The notes beneath the pieces are model-generated. The model was not told the origin of the DNA. It saw only the letters and a program-made list of their open reading frames with translations, and searched no databases. From the NCBI GenBank assembly GCA_910588435.1, contig CAJUPL010000006.1, positions 17,613 to 81,612 on the forward strand: a stretch of DNA of 64,000 bases, in the 5' to 3' direction. Position 1 is the first letter of the stretch. Each line of letters starts with the position of its first letter. Shown here piece by piece: positions 24,786-33,059 of the stretch. Source of the stretch: an uncultured Eggerthellaceae bacterium. GTDB taxonomy: Bacteria; Actinomycetota; Coriobacteriia; Coriobacteriales; Eggerthellaceae. Both the position numbers and the translations under genes were made by a program.

Positions 24786-25525
24786 CACGACGTGACCTCA
24801 TCGGCACCATCGCGGCAGGCAGCCTAGCGGGCGCAAGCTCGCTTCTGTTCGCCTCCGGGGCGCAAGCCTTTGCCGAAGAAGCACCCGCTGACACAAGTGC
24901 GCCCCAGATGGCGGGCATGCCGCCTTTCGCAAAGCCCGTGACCACCACTCAAGCAGACCTCGCCTCATCTCCTAAGCGCGTGCTGATCGTGGTGGATTAC
25001 CAAGTGGACTTCGTTGATGGCGGCGTCTTCGGGCGCATAGAGCCTGCTGTTGCCATCGAGCAGGCCCTGTATGAGAAGGTCAAGGAGTATCAGGACTCAG
25101 GGGATGTCGTCATCTACACCATGGATACGCATCCGTCTGACGCATACGCTGACACCAGAGAGGGTCAGTTCAACCCGCCGCATTGCATACCCGGCACTCC
25201 GGGCTGGGAGGTGTATGGATCGCTTCGCAGCCTCCTCACCCCGCAAAGGGCCATCCAGATCCTCAAGGGCACGTACGGCTCTCCTGACCTCCCGTATGCC
25301 ATCAAGCTCATAGAGTCTCAGGGCACCCGGATCGAATACATCGAGTTCGCAGGCGTCTCTACCACCTGCCGCGTGCTGCATAACGCCATCATCGTGTTCA
25401 ACTCGTTCCCAGAGCTGCCGATGGTGTTCGATGAGCGCACCACAGCAAGCTACACGGATGAACGTACAAGGGCTCAGCTTGATGAGCTGGAAGCATGGGG
25501 ATTCTACGTAAGGAGGAGATCATGA
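24779..25525 (+). CDS. Tat-exported isochorismatase-family hydrolase (nicotinamidase-like)
   Basis: A 248-residue protein with a twin-arginine signal (TRRDLIGTIAAG, hydrophobic to about residue 37) and no lipobox. Cysteine-hydrolase domain: catalytic Asp in VVDYQVDFVDGG, Lys probably in ILKGTYGSPD, Cys in GVSTTCRVLHNA. Isochorismatase-fold nicotinamidases are normally cytoplasmic, so an exported one is unusual. It overlaps both neighbours by a few bases, indicating coupled translation with the two rhodanese-like genes. Confidence 0.85.
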   Translation: MLTRRDLIGTIAAGSLAGASSLLFASGAQAFAEEAPADTSAPQMAGMPPFAKPVTTTQADLASSPKRVLIVVDYQVDFVDGGVFGRIEPAVAIEQALYEKVKEYQDSGDVVIYTMDTHPSDAYADTREGQFNPPHCIPGTPGWEVYGSLRSLLTPQRAIQILKGTYGSPDLPYAIKLIESQGTRIEYIEFAGVSTTCRVLHNAIIVFNSFPELPMVFDERTTASYTDERTRAQLDELEAWGFYVRRRS

Positions 25526-26289
25526 GAGAAGGAAGAGAGAGCGTCATAGGAAGGCGCGAGTTCCTCACGGGAGCCGTGGGCGCGGCGGCTGTCTCTGCCG
25601 CGTTCGCCATCACTGGCTGCTCTGCCCAGCCAAGCGCGTCCACTGATGAGGCCATCACTGACCCGAAGGAGGCTGCGCGCGAGTCTTCGAAGGAGATAGC
25701 GCTGCCTCCCGCAACGCCAGATGATTCCCAGTTCCATGTAGATGAGAACATCAACATGGATTCCATCGACAACTTCTTGGGCAGACAGGACGTGGAGTAC
25801 ACGGACATGCGCATGATCCATGACCCTGCAGATTACGCCGCCATAGGTGGTGACTCTGACCTGTCGGTCACAGTGGAGGGATTCAAGATCGTGCCATTCC
25901 CCTACATCGGCACGCTAGAGGAGCTGCCTGTGAATGGAGCCTATGAGGGGAACCATCTCTTCGACATAGAGTGGAACGAGGACGGCACCATCGCAAGCGC
26001 AACTCCGCGCTACGAAGAGTCCCTCCAGATCCTGGAAGACCTCTTCCCGAAGGATAAGTCCAACTTCATCATGTGCGGCGGCGCGGGATACGCGCACATG
26101 ATGACTGAGCTGCTGAAGTACGAGGGCTGGGACCCTGAGAAGGTGTACAACGTAGGGGGCGGCTGGGATTACACGGGCTATCACCCGCAAGAGCTGGTTC
26201 GGGTAGATGACAATGGTGAGACGCACTACTACACATGGCGCGCCAACATCCCCTACCTTGATTTCAGTCTATTGAACCCGATATCTTAG
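25522..26289 (+). CDS. Tat-exported rhodanese-like lipoprotein
   Basis: A 255-residue protein: twin-arginine signal GRREFLTGAVG with lipobox AITGC, an acidic spacer, then an alpha/beta domain that resembles a rhodanese. The segment FIMCGGAGYAHMMTELLKYEG matches the Cys active-site loop (C-x5-A) and the following VYNVGGGWDYTGYHP matches the usual rhodanese end GG-x-GW. The match is weaker than for the 24231 gene. I start at ATG 25522 (AGGAGGAGATC upstream, ATGA overlap with the previous stop). Substrate unknown. Confidence 0.72.
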   Translation: MREGRESVIGRREFLTGAVGAAAVSAAFAITGCSAQPSASTDEAITDPKEAARESSKEIALPPATPDDSQFHVDENINMDSIDNFLGRQDVEYTDMRMIHDPADYAAIGGDSDLSVTVEGFKIVPFPYIGTLEELPVNGAYEGNHLFDIEWNEDGTIASATPRYEESLQILEDLFPKDKSNFIMCGGAGYAHMMTELLKYEGWDPEKVYNVGGGWDYTGYHPQELVRVDDNGETHYYTWRANIPYLDFSLLNPIS

Positions 26290-26319
26290 CAAGGTCCTTT
26301 GTTCTGAGCCCATCGTCCT

Positions 26320-26359
26320 GAAGCTGGGCGCGTGCACCTACCTTGACGCACCCAGCTTC
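26320..26359. terminator. Bidirectional hairpin between convergent genes
   Basis: GAAGCTGGG (26320-26328) pairs with CCCAGCTTC (26351-26359), extended inside by GCG/CGC. It overlaps the slipin stop codon region and lies 31 bases after the rhodanese-like stop. Confidence 0.5.
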
Positions 26360-27282
26360 TTCAAGCCTTCGAATGCATCAGCTAGGGAGCTTGGTATCAC
26401 CACCAGGTCCCCCTTCTCCTTGACGCTGTCTGAGACCATGCTCATGGCACGCAACTGAAGGGCAGCGCTCTCATCGCCATAGACCTTTGCCGCTTCAACG
26501 AAGAGGTCTGAGATGTCCTTCTCAACCTCTGCCAAGATCATGCGCGCGTTCCTCTCGCGCTCTGCGCGCGCTTCCGCTGACAGGGATTCTTGCAGGTCCT
26601 CAGGTATCTCTATGTCCCTGATCTCCACGGCCGTTATGGTTATGCCCCATTCGTTGGTCTTGGCCTCGAGGATATTCGCAACCTCTTTGTCTATCTGCTC
26701 ACGGCGTGTAGAGAGCTGAGCGATGGTCACAGCGCCCATGACATCGCGCAGGGTGGTCTGCGCTACCCAATAGATGAGGCGCTCATAGCTCCTGACCTCT
26801 GTGCATGCCTTCTCTGCATCCCAGACCGTCCAGAAGAGGATGGCGTCTACATCAGCTGGAACGAGGTCAGCTGTGAGGACATGCTCAGCCTTGAATGCGG
26901 TGGATCTGATCCTCATGTCAACCGTTGCCGTGACAGAGTCTATGAAGGGAGCCATCATGATAAGGCCCGGACCTGCAACCCTGTAGAACTTGCCGAACCT
27001 CAAGACCACGGCGCGCTCCCACTCCAGCACGACATGAGTGCATCCCAGCAGCACCGCTGAGCAGGCAAGCCCCACCAATAGCACTGCCCAAGGATAGAAG
27101 ATGGCCTTGAGCGCGAAGGCCAAGATGATGCTTGCAAGCAACGGGATGGAGGATATGCCCACTCTGAGCCAGACTGCACCAGCCCTGCTGGTGGTGCTCT
27201 CAGTAAGCTTCGCCTCTATGTCCATTCCGCCGCTATTGGGAATGGCTTCTGCAGGTTCGTCGAAATATGAGCCCTTATCCAT
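26338..27282 (-). CDS. Slipin/SPFH (band 7) membrane protein
   Basis: A 314-residue protein: cytoplasmic N-terminus, two close hydrophobic segments (about 38-85), then the band-7 domain (VLEWERAVVLRFGKFYRVAGPGLIMM...) and a helical C-terminal part with LSAEARAERERNARMILAEVEKD. Slipins form membrane-attached oligomers, and their role here is unknown. The gene lies downstream of the GntR-type regulator on the same strand with a 119-base gap. Confidence 0.88.
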   Translation of the reverse strand: MDKGSYFDEPAEAIPNSGGMDIEAKLTESTTSRAGAVWLRVGISSIPLLASIILAFALKAIFYPWAVLLVGLACSAVLLGCTHVVLEWERAVVLRFGKFYRVAGPGLIMMAPFIDSVTATVDMRIRSTAFKAEHVLTADLVPADVDAILFWTVWDAEKACTEVRSYERLIYWVAQTTLRDVMGAVTIAQLSTRREQIDKEVANILEAKTNEWGITITAVEIRDIEIPEDLQESLSAEARAERERNARMILAEVEKDISDLFVEAAKVYGDESAALQLRAMSMVSDSVKEKGDLVVIPSSLADAFEGLKKLGASR

Positions 27283-27401
27283 CAGTGCTACCTCCTAGCA
27301 ATGCAAGATGAATATGCCGGCAAAAGCGAACCCTCCTCTGGCCGCCTTCACCGAACAGCACTTCCCCCTCTGTGCGATCCGCTCTTAGCCATCGAGCAGG
27401 A

Positions 27402-27821
27402 TCAACCCTTATCCGACAGCGCCTCCTTTACCCTCATCAGCGCTTCCTCCTCAGGGATGCCTGATTCTCTGACCACGCGCACCAGCTCTTCGATGATGGC
27501 ATCCACTGGAGAATCATAAGATGATAGCTGGGAGGGATCCACGTCAGCGATGGTGGATCTACGGCCCCTTCCCGATGAGATCAACCCATCTGTCTCAAGG
27601 TCTTGATAGACCTTGTGGATGGTGTTGTAATTCACGCCCAATCTGACGGCAAGGTCTCGCACCGTTGGAAGGACATCTCCTGGGCGAAGCTGCCCAGACC
27701 TGATCAGGAATATCATGTGATTTCTGATCTGGATCCAAACAGGGACGCCAGATTTGTCGTTTACCTGAAGAGAGCTGAACACATTACCTGATTCGTTGGA
27801 GACCTTCTTGGTTCGTCTCAT
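27402..27821 (-). CDS. GntR-family regulator, YtrA type
   Basis: A 139-residue protein with an N-terminal winged helix (VPVWIQIRNHMIFLIRSGQLRPGDVLPTVRDLA; recognition part GVNYNTIHKVYQDLETDGLISSGRGR) and only a short helical C-terminus, the YtrA subfamily layout. Such proteins bind palindromes as dimers and usually control the operon they belong to. TATCATA-type palindromes at 19.4, 24.15 and 28.98 kb are candidate targets. A full copy is not seen directly upstream of this gene, where only ATATTATCAC occurs. Confidence 0.88.
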   Translation of the reverse strand: MRRTKKVSNESGNVFSSLQVNDKSGVPVWIQIRNHMIFLIRSGQLRPGDVLPTVRDLAVRLGVNYNTIHKVYQDLETDGLISSGRGRRSTIADVDPSQLSSYDSPVDAIIEELVRVVRESGIPEEEALMRVKEALSDKG

Positions 27822-27856
27822 ATTATCACAGCGCTTGCGCAGCTAGATCTGCCGGA

Positions 27857-28984
27857 TCAGGCGAGCGCGCAAGCCAGGGAATCGCGCTGGGCGCGCGTCA
27901 AGAGCAATCCATCTGATACGTATCTGTCGAAGCTCCCGAACGCCTCATCAGCCTCTGAGAAGAAAGCTTGGAGATAGCTTGGCCTTGCCTCTATGAAGGA
28001 GCGAAGGATCTTCTTCTCAGCATCCGTCATCCCAAAGCTCATCTCCTCTTCCTCAGCTTGGATCTCATCAGCATAGAGGGTGTTGTGCATGAGGTAGTCA
28101 TCCATGATGTCATCTTCGTGAAAGCCGGCGATGCGCATGACAACAGCGCAGACCACGCCTGTCCGATCCTTGCCGTTCACGCAGTGCACCAAGCATGGAG
28201 AGCTCTTGCTTGAGAATGACCTCAAGGCCTTGCCCATGAGCGGATACTCTTTAGCGTAGCGCCTGTAGTTATGGCGCATCCTCTCTTCGGGCTGGCCGTA
28301 CTCCCCTATCACGCCAGCCACCAGCCTACCCTTTGCGTTCTTGGCGCGGCCCGCATCATCTGGCGTCAATGACACGGTTGTGACCCCATTGAACACAGGA
28401 TCAGGGTGCTTCGATACCTCCCTTTGCGTTCGGATGTCATAGATCGTGCTGATCCCAAGCGCATCTATGGCATCAGCGTCAGCCGATGTTGCCCTCCAAA
28501 GCTCCGAGGAGCGAAAGAGCCTTGCCCGCCTTGGGTCTAGCTTGCCAACGGCGCGAAGCCGCAGGCGGCTTTGGGCTAGCACATCCGAGAGGGCGTCTTT
28601 CGAGCGTACGTTGCCTGGAGCTGGGACTTTCGAGCGTGCATCGCTTCGGGCATCGTCTTCCACCATGAAGGGGGTGGAGGATATGAGGCTTGAGGCCCCT
28701 TCGCTACCTAGAGCCCTCACGTGCAGGCAATAGCTTCCGGGCTCATGGGGCGTGAACTGGAATGTCCATGACACCCCAGCATCATCGTTGCATCCATCCA
28801 ATGGGTAGTCAGTCCAATGCGCTCCGTCATCCAAGGAGAACTGCACGGCTGCTATGTCCTGCTCAGGCGACCCATCGAAGGCATCAACGTAGCCAGAGAA
28901 GGTTATGGGCATGCCCGCTCTATGTTGGCCTTTCTCCACTGGACCCCTGCCTTGGATCAGATGCGAATGCTCTGGATGGATCAT
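27857..28984 (-). CDS. Fusion of a sulfite-oxidase dimerisation domain with a tyrosine phosphatase
   Basis: A 375-residue cytoplasmic protein without signal peptide. Residues about 1-110 form an Ig-like Mo-co dimerisation domain (ITFSGYVDAFDG, AVQFSLDDGAHWTDYPL, EPGSYCLHVRALGSEG). After a linker, residues about 135-375 are a Y_phosphatase3-type protein phosphatase with P-loop VHCVNGKDRTGVV (C-x5-R). I know of no standard family with this domain order. The same Ig-like domain also occurs at 21330-21608 and in the 22501 protein. The start codon lies inside a TATCATA-type palindrome, and the gene diverges from the methyltransferase gene. Confidence 0.85.
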   Translation of the reverse strand: MIHPEHSHLIQGRGPVEKGQHRAGMPITFSGYVDAFDGSPEQDIAAVQFSLDDGAHWTDYPLDGCNDDAGVSWTFQFTPHEPGSYCLHVRALGSEGASSLISSTPFMVEDDARSDARSKVPAPGNVRSKDALSDVLAQSRLRLRAVGKLDPRRARLFRSSELWRATSADADAIDALGISTIYDIRTQREVSKHPDPVFNGVTTVSLTPDDAGRAKNAKGRLVAGVIGEYGQPEERMRHNYRRYAKEYPLMGKALRSFSSKSSPCLVHCVNGKDRTGVVCAVVMRIAGFHEDDIMDDYLMHNTLYADEIQAEEEEMSFGMTDAEKKILRSFIEARPSYLQAFFSEADEAFGSFDRYVSDGLLLTRAQRDSLACALA

Positions 28985-29003
28985 ACATTGCTATGATTAT
29001 AAT
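28980..29003 (+). promoter_or_regulatory. Divergent operator and -10 box (TATAAT)
   Basis: ATCATA-cattgc-TATGAT (28980-28997) is immediately followed by TATAAT (28998-29003). The TATAAT is a perfect -10 for the plus-strand methyltransferase. Transcription would begin near 29010, directly at its ATG 29011. The palindrome also covers the phosphatase start codon. Confidence 0.5.
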
Positions 29004-29010
29004 CTACGGC

Positions 29011-29868
29011 ATGAGCATGACATCGCATATCCCCAAGAGCGCAGAAGATTGGAATTCCCTCTGGAAGCTGAAGCAAGCTGAACGCCCGACGAATCACGAC
29101 GAAGCCTTCTGGGACAAGCGAGCAAGCTCATTCAGCTCAAAGGATGCGCCTGACACCTATGCAGACGGCTTCCTATCCTTGGCAGCTCTCTTGCCAGGCG
29201 AGAGCGTGTTCGACATGGGATGCGGAACAGGTCTGCTCACCTTGCCGCTTGCTAGACAGGGCCACGAAGTGCTTGCCGCAGACATCTCTGGTGCCATGCT
29301 CAAGATCTTGCAGCGTCGCCTGGACGATGATGGGATATCAGGAGTGCGCACCCTCAAGCTATCCTGGGATGATGACTGGATGGAGAAGAGCGTCATGTCC
29401 CATAGCGCAGATGTGTGCATAGCCTCTAGGTCCCTCATCACAGATGACCTCTTGTCAGCTCTCCGGAAGCTGACCCAGGTTGCAAGGCGACGTGCTTGCA
29501 TCACACTTGGGACAGGATCATCCCCAAGGATCCATGACCAGATGCTAGAGGATATCGGGATCCGATGCGCTCCTTGCTTGGATGATGTCTATGCATTGGC
29601 GATGCTGAGCGCTGACGGATATCTCCCGGAGATGAGCATCGTCCATACGCATAGGCGCGATGCGTTCGATGACATGGATGCGGCATTCGCCAAATACAGC
29701 AACATGGTCAAGATGGCCACCATGCAAGACCCAGCGCCTTGGTCTGAGGCCATCCGTGGCTGGCTTGGAGAGAATCTGATCTGTGCGAATGACGCAGACC
29801 ACCTGGATGCCTTGACCCTGAAGGAGCCCAGACGCGTGTCATGGGCCTTCATCAGCTGGGACAAATAG
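29011..29868 (+). CDS. Class I SAM-dependent methyltransferase
   Basis: A 285-residue cytoplasmic protein. SAM-binding motif I is SVFDMGCGTGLLTLPLA (about residue 65), and the acidic end of strand 2 is VLAADISG. The family is the Methyltransf_11/25 group acting on small molecules, substrate unknown. The reading frame is open far upstream, but that part is the shadow of the phosphatase gene. I chose ATG 29011 because of the TATAAT at 28998, which would make the mRNA leaderless. No Shine-Dalgarno sequence is visible. Confidence 0.82.
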   Translation: MSMTSHIPKSAEDWNSLWKLKQAERPTNHDEAFWDKRASSFSSKDAPDTYADGFLSLAALLPGESVFDMGCGTGLLTLPLARQGHEVLAADISGAMLKILQRRLDDDGISGVRTLKLSWDDDWMEKSVMSHSADVCIASRSLITDDLLSALRKLTQVARRRACITLGTGSSPRIHDQMLEDIGIRCAPCLDDVYALAMLSADGYLPEMSIVHTHRRDAFDDMDAAFAKYSNMVKMATMQDPAPWSEAIRGWLGENLICANDADHLDALTLKEPRRVSWAFISWDK

Positions 29869-29901
29869 GCATCTCCACCACCACGCCCCCTGAACCCTAT
29901 A

Positions 29902-29920
29902 TATGACCCAGAAGGTCATA
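29902..29920. repeat. Module A, reduced copy without the central palindrome
   Basis: TATGACC-cagaa-GGTCATA. The flanks (CCCTATA before, ATTAGG after) match the full element at 3.7 kb, but the central 13-bp hairpin is absent, as if one internal unit were deleted or never gained. Confidence 0.7.
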
Positions 29921-29930
29921 ATTAGGATGG

Positions 29931-30066
29931 AAGCCCGAGATGCCCGGATAGGTGATCTGCGCCAGGCTAGGTAGCCTGAGCTGGTGGTGGCATCCAGGTG
30001 TTCTTGCCCTAGCGGGCAAGTTACGCATTGCTAGCGCAATGCTGCGGCTGCAATGCAGCCGCCCAC
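29931..30066 (+). repeat. Module B multi-hairpin element (copy 3)
   Basis: Closing stem GCCCGGAT with ATCCAGG, inner AGGCTAGGTAGCCT, stem CTTGCCC/GGGCAAG, imperfect GCATTGC-TA-GCGCAATGC, terminal stem GCGGCTGC-AAT-GCAGCCGC, tail CCAC. Confidence 0.8.
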
Positions 30067-30107
30067 AGGTGGGGGGGGTTGGGACCAGGTTGCGCACGCC
30101 AGCATTC

Positions 30108-30250
30108 AGGGTTGTTGCGTTGCGGTACGCCACGAAAGCGGTGGCGCGCCCTACGTCAACCTGAAACACCTACTTTGTTGATAACGAGTCTGACCAGAGG
30201 TTGAGCCTCTGGTGGACGTAGGGCAAGGCACCGCATTTGCGCCTTGCCGC
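30108..30250 (+). repeat. Module C hairpin set (copy 2)
   Basis: Same order as at 4.1 kb: the first stem is degenerate (GCGGTACGCCAC with GTGGCGCGCC), then ACCAGAG/CTCTGGT and GGCAAGGC/GCCTTGCC stems. About 85 percent identical to copy 1 by eye over the shared part. Confidence 0.7.
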
Positions 30251-30319
30251 ACATTAGCAAGCGGGATCGCTAACGTGCTGGATTTGGCTTCACCCGGATC
30301 AGGCGCCCGGTAGGGCGCC

Positions 30320-30491
30320 AAGGCCGCTACATGGTTGTGAATGAAATGAACAACCATGTTAAAGGCCGTTATGAATGAAGCAGGATAGGCGCACAGGGTG
30401 CGCCTATCCTGTAAGCCTTTTTAGGGCAGCAACGCGTGCCGAGGCCATTATGAAAGTGCATGGGCGTGTTCTTCGCCCATGCAGCATTTTT
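30320..30491 (+). terminator. Module D: exchangeable hairpin and two terminator hairpins
   Basis: AAGGCCGCTAC, then a variable stem ATGGTTGT/ACAACCAT, then GTTAAAGGCCG. Terminator 1: CAGGATAGGCGCAC/GTGCGCCTATCCTG (30381-30411) with a T-run at 30418-30422. Terminator 2: TGCATGGGCG/CGCCCATGCA (30457-30483) with TTTTT at 30487-30491. They lie between the convergent methyltransferase and peptidase genes. Confidence 0.7.
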
Positions 30492-30514
30492 GGGCAGCAA
30501 GGAGCGTTGCAGCT

Positions 30515-31447
30515 TCAGGCGCAAGCGTCTGTCAAGGCTTGGAACAAGGGGGCGTGGTTCTCAAGGTATTCCGGATGCCATTGCACTCCCATGAAGAAGG
30601 GCTTGTTCGGTGCCTCCACGCCCTCCACGATGCCATCCTCGCCCCAGGCATTCACCTCAAGCGGCGCGGCCAGCAGGTTCACGCCCTGATGATGGATGCT
30701 GTTGATCAGCCCGCGCTGATGCCCCTCGAGGATGCTTGCCAGCTTGGTCCCTGGCACGACAGAGGCCCGCTCCTCTGCGTTCGCATAGGGCTTCTCCTGC
30801 ATATGCTGCATCTGCGTGATCCCGCACACGCGAAGGTCCCTGTAGAGCGTCCCACCAAGCGCTACGTTCAGCACCTGCATGCCGCGACAGACCCCAAGCG
30901 TTGGTACGTCGCGATCGAACGCAAGGCGCGCAAGCTCAAGCTCAAGGGCATCGCGCGCATCAGATACCGCAAGGAGCCCATCCAGGCACGGGATCTTGTT
31001 CTGGCCACCTGAAGCCGTGACCTCGCGGCCATCCAGGATGACGCGCTCATCTTCTGTGGCGATGTTGTCAACGGCATTGCGAATGGCGTCATCCACCGGG
31101 CAATGCACGCAGTCAGATGCATTGTCAGAGGCGCGCCGGGCTCTTCCATACGGCGTCTCCTGAGCAGCTTGCGCCTCTGCCACCTCAGGATGCAAGGTCT
31201 CGCGAACGTGATCCATGGTGATATTCATGTAGCACTTCGGGTGTATGTCCCCGCCACCCGTGAGGAGCAGGCCATCAACAAGCCCGATCACCTCATGAGC
31301 TAGGGCGCGGTTCGCCTCTGCGCCCTTCGACACGGGCGTGATCAGGATGGGCGTGGCGCCCGTTTCCGCCACGCGATTGATGTATTCCACGTTGACTCGC
31401 TGGAAGTTGTCGGATTCGTTCAGCGTAGTGGTGATGCCGATGATCAT
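30515..31447 (-). CDS. Gamma-glutamyl-gamma-aminobutyrate hydrolase family (peptidase C26)
   Basis: Class I glutamine amidotransferase-like hydrolase of 310 residues, cytoplasmic, PuuD family, which cleaves gamma-glutamyl amides. Catalytic Cys in LGVCRGMQVLN (about residue 215) and His in VQWHPEYLE (about 290). The protein has an extra segment of about 60 residues before the nucleophile (about 135-195, with HCPVDDA). I start at ATG 31447, where GGGGGAAGTCACA provides the ribosome site and the conserved MIIGIT strand begins. It diverges from the permease gene. Confidence 0.87.
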   Translation of the reverse strand: MIIGITTTLNESDNFQRVNVEYINRVAETGATPILITPVSKGAEANRALAHEVIGLVDGLLLTGGGDIHPKCYMNITMDHVRETLHPEVAEAQAAQETPYGRARRASDNASDCVHCPVDDAIRNAVDNIATEDERVILDGREVTASGGQNKIPCLDGLLAVSDARDALELELARLAFDRDVPTLGVCRGMQVLNVALGGTLYRDLRVCGITQMQHMQEKPYANAEERASVVPGTKLASILEGHQRGLINSIHHQGVNLLAAPLEVNAWGEDGIVEGVEAPNKPFFMGVQWHPEYLENHAPLFQALTDACA

Positions 31448-31501
31448 TGTGACTTCCCCCTGCCTTTCGAGGGGAACAATGATATAGCAACCGAATCGGG
31501 C

Positions 31502-31529
31502 ATGACAGGGCGCGAGGACAGGATAGAAT
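31502..31529 (+). promoter_or_regulatory. Probable promoter of the NCS2 permease gene
   Basis: ATGACA (31502-31507), 16-base spacer, TAGAAT (31524-31529). Transcription would start about 36 bases before the ATG. A perfect palindrome CCTTGCATGCAAGG (31530-31543, approximate) sits at the expected transcript start. Confidence 0.45.
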
Positions 31530-31571
31530 CCTTGCATGCAAGGCTGACTGTGCAAAGGATCGGGATCCAAA

Positions 31572-32966
31572 ATGACAGAGACCAAGGATATGCAGGGCGA
31601 ACGCAGCGAGGTGGTGCGCGACGCGCGCGTGCTGGGCAAGCCGAAGATGGCGCTCTTCGGGCTGCAGCATATGTTCGCCATGTTCGGCGCAACCATACTA
31701 GTGCCCACGCTCACGGGCTTGTCCGTCTCCGCAACGCTTCTGTTCGCGGGGCTAGGCACGCTCATGTTCCACCTGATCACGAAGGGCAAGGTCCCCGCGT
31801 TCCTGGGATCGTCATTCGCCTTCATCGCGGGATACGCGGCCATTGCGCCTGAAGGCCAGCCGGAGCTGCTCCCCTACGCGTGCCTTGGCGTTGCGTGCTC
31901 GGGGCTTCTGTACTTCATCCTTTCAGCGCTCTTCAAGGTATTCGGCACGCAGCGCATCATGCGCTTCTTCCCGCCGGTGGTGACTGGCCCCATCGTCATC
32001 TGCATCGGGCTCATCCTTGCAAGCTCTGCTATTTCGAACTGCGAGACGAACTGGCCCATCGCGCTAGTGGCCATTGCAACCATCATCATCGCGAACATCT
32101 GGGGGCGCGGCATGATCCGCATCATCCCCATCCTGCTTGGCGTGATCGTGTCATACGTTGTTGCCGCCGCTGTGGGCGTGGTGGATTTCGCGCCCGTGGC
32201 CGACGCAGCGTGGATCGGGATGCCGGTGCTCTGGGACAACACGGCGCTCTCGCTCTTCGGGCCCAGCTTCGACACAGGCCTGGCCATCACGGCTATCATC
32301 ACCATCCTGCCGCTAGCGTTCGCCACCATGATCGAGCACATCGGCGACATGTCCGCCATCAGCTCCACCTGCGGGCGCAATTACCTAGTGGACCCCGGCC
32401 TTCACCGCACGCTTCTGGGTGACGGCGTTGCCACCATCATCGCTTCGCTATTCGGGGCGCCTGCGAACACCACTTACGGCGAGAATACAGGAGTGCTGGC
32501 CCTCACCCGCGTGTTCGACCCGCGTGTAGTGCGCATAGCGGCCGTGTTCGCCATCGTGTTCTCCTTCTGCCCGAAGTTCGCAGCCGTGATATCAGTCATG
32601 CCCGCATGCGTGATCGGAGGTGTGTCGCTGGTCCTGTACGGCATGATCTCAAGCGTGGGCATCCGCAATCTGGTTGAGAACCACGTGGATTTCATGCTGA
32701 GCCGGAACGTCTTGATCTCTGCGCTGATCTTGGTGCTAGCGCTTGGGATCTCATACAGCGCGGCAGGCGCCATCGTGTTCACCGCAGGCAGCGTCACCAT
32801 CTCCATCTCTGGGCTTGCGGTTGGCTCTGTCGTGGGGATCCTGCTGAACATCATCTTGCCTGGGTATGAAGCCTCATGGGGTGAGAATGCCCCGAAGGCG
32901 GAAGAGGGCCCAGCAGACCCGCCGCTTCCCTTGGAGGCTGAGGTGGAGGACCTGCCCATAAGGTGA
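31572..32966 (+). CDS. NCS2-family uracil/xanthine permease
   Basis: A 464-residue membrane protein with about 14 helices, nucleobase:cation symporter-2 family. It shows GLQHMFAMFGATILVP at the start, the substrate-site region IEHIGDMSAISS (Glu near residue 257) and the NTTYGENTGVLALTRV segment typical of UraA-type uracil permeases. It imports uracil or a related base. The gene ends within 10 bases of a module A palindrome. Confidence 0.9.
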   Translation: MTETKDMQGERSEVVRDARVLGKPKMALFGLQHMFAMFGATILVPTLTGLSVSATLLFAGLGTLMFHLITKGKVPAFLGSSFAFIAGYAAIAPEGQPELLPYACLGVACSGLLYFILSALFKVFGTQRIMRFFPPVVTGPIVICIGLILASSAISNCETNWPIALVAIATIIIANIWGRGMIRIIPILLGVIVSYVVAAAVGVVDFAPVADAAWIGMPVLWDNTALSLFGPSFDTGLAITAIITILPLAFATMIEHIGDMSAISSTCGRNYLVDPGLHRTLLGDGVATIIASLFGAPANTTYGENTGVLALTRVFDPRVVRIAAVFAIVFSFCPKFAAVISVMPACVIGGVSLVLYGMISSVGIRNLVENHVDFMLSRNVLISALILVLALGISYSAAGAIVFTAGSVTISISGLAVGSVVGILLNIILPGYEASWGENAPKAEEGPADPPLPLEAEVEDLPIR

Positions 32967-33034
32967 TCTAATTATGACCATTTTGGTCAATGACATTTCC
33001 CCGTGCTTAATGTCATTGACCTTAGAGATCATAA
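32967..33034. repeat. Module A nested palindrome (copy 3)
   Basis: TATGACC-atttt-GGTCAATGACATT, 11-base loop, AATGTCATTGACC-ttaga-GATCATA. Loop identical to copy 1 (TCCCCGTGCTT). It begins directly after the permease stop codon. Confidence 0.85.
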
Positions 33035-33059
33035 TTAGGAAGTCGCTTTAGGAGTGAGC

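Noticed and set aside
28762..29010. Extended N-terminus of the methyltransferase
   Set aside because: This part overlaps the phosphatase gene on the other strand, is His/Arg-rich, and lies upstream of the TATAAT box.
31448..31843. Long N-terminal extension of the peptidase C26 frame
   Set aside because: It runs antisense into the permease gene. The family start and a good ribosome site are at 31447.
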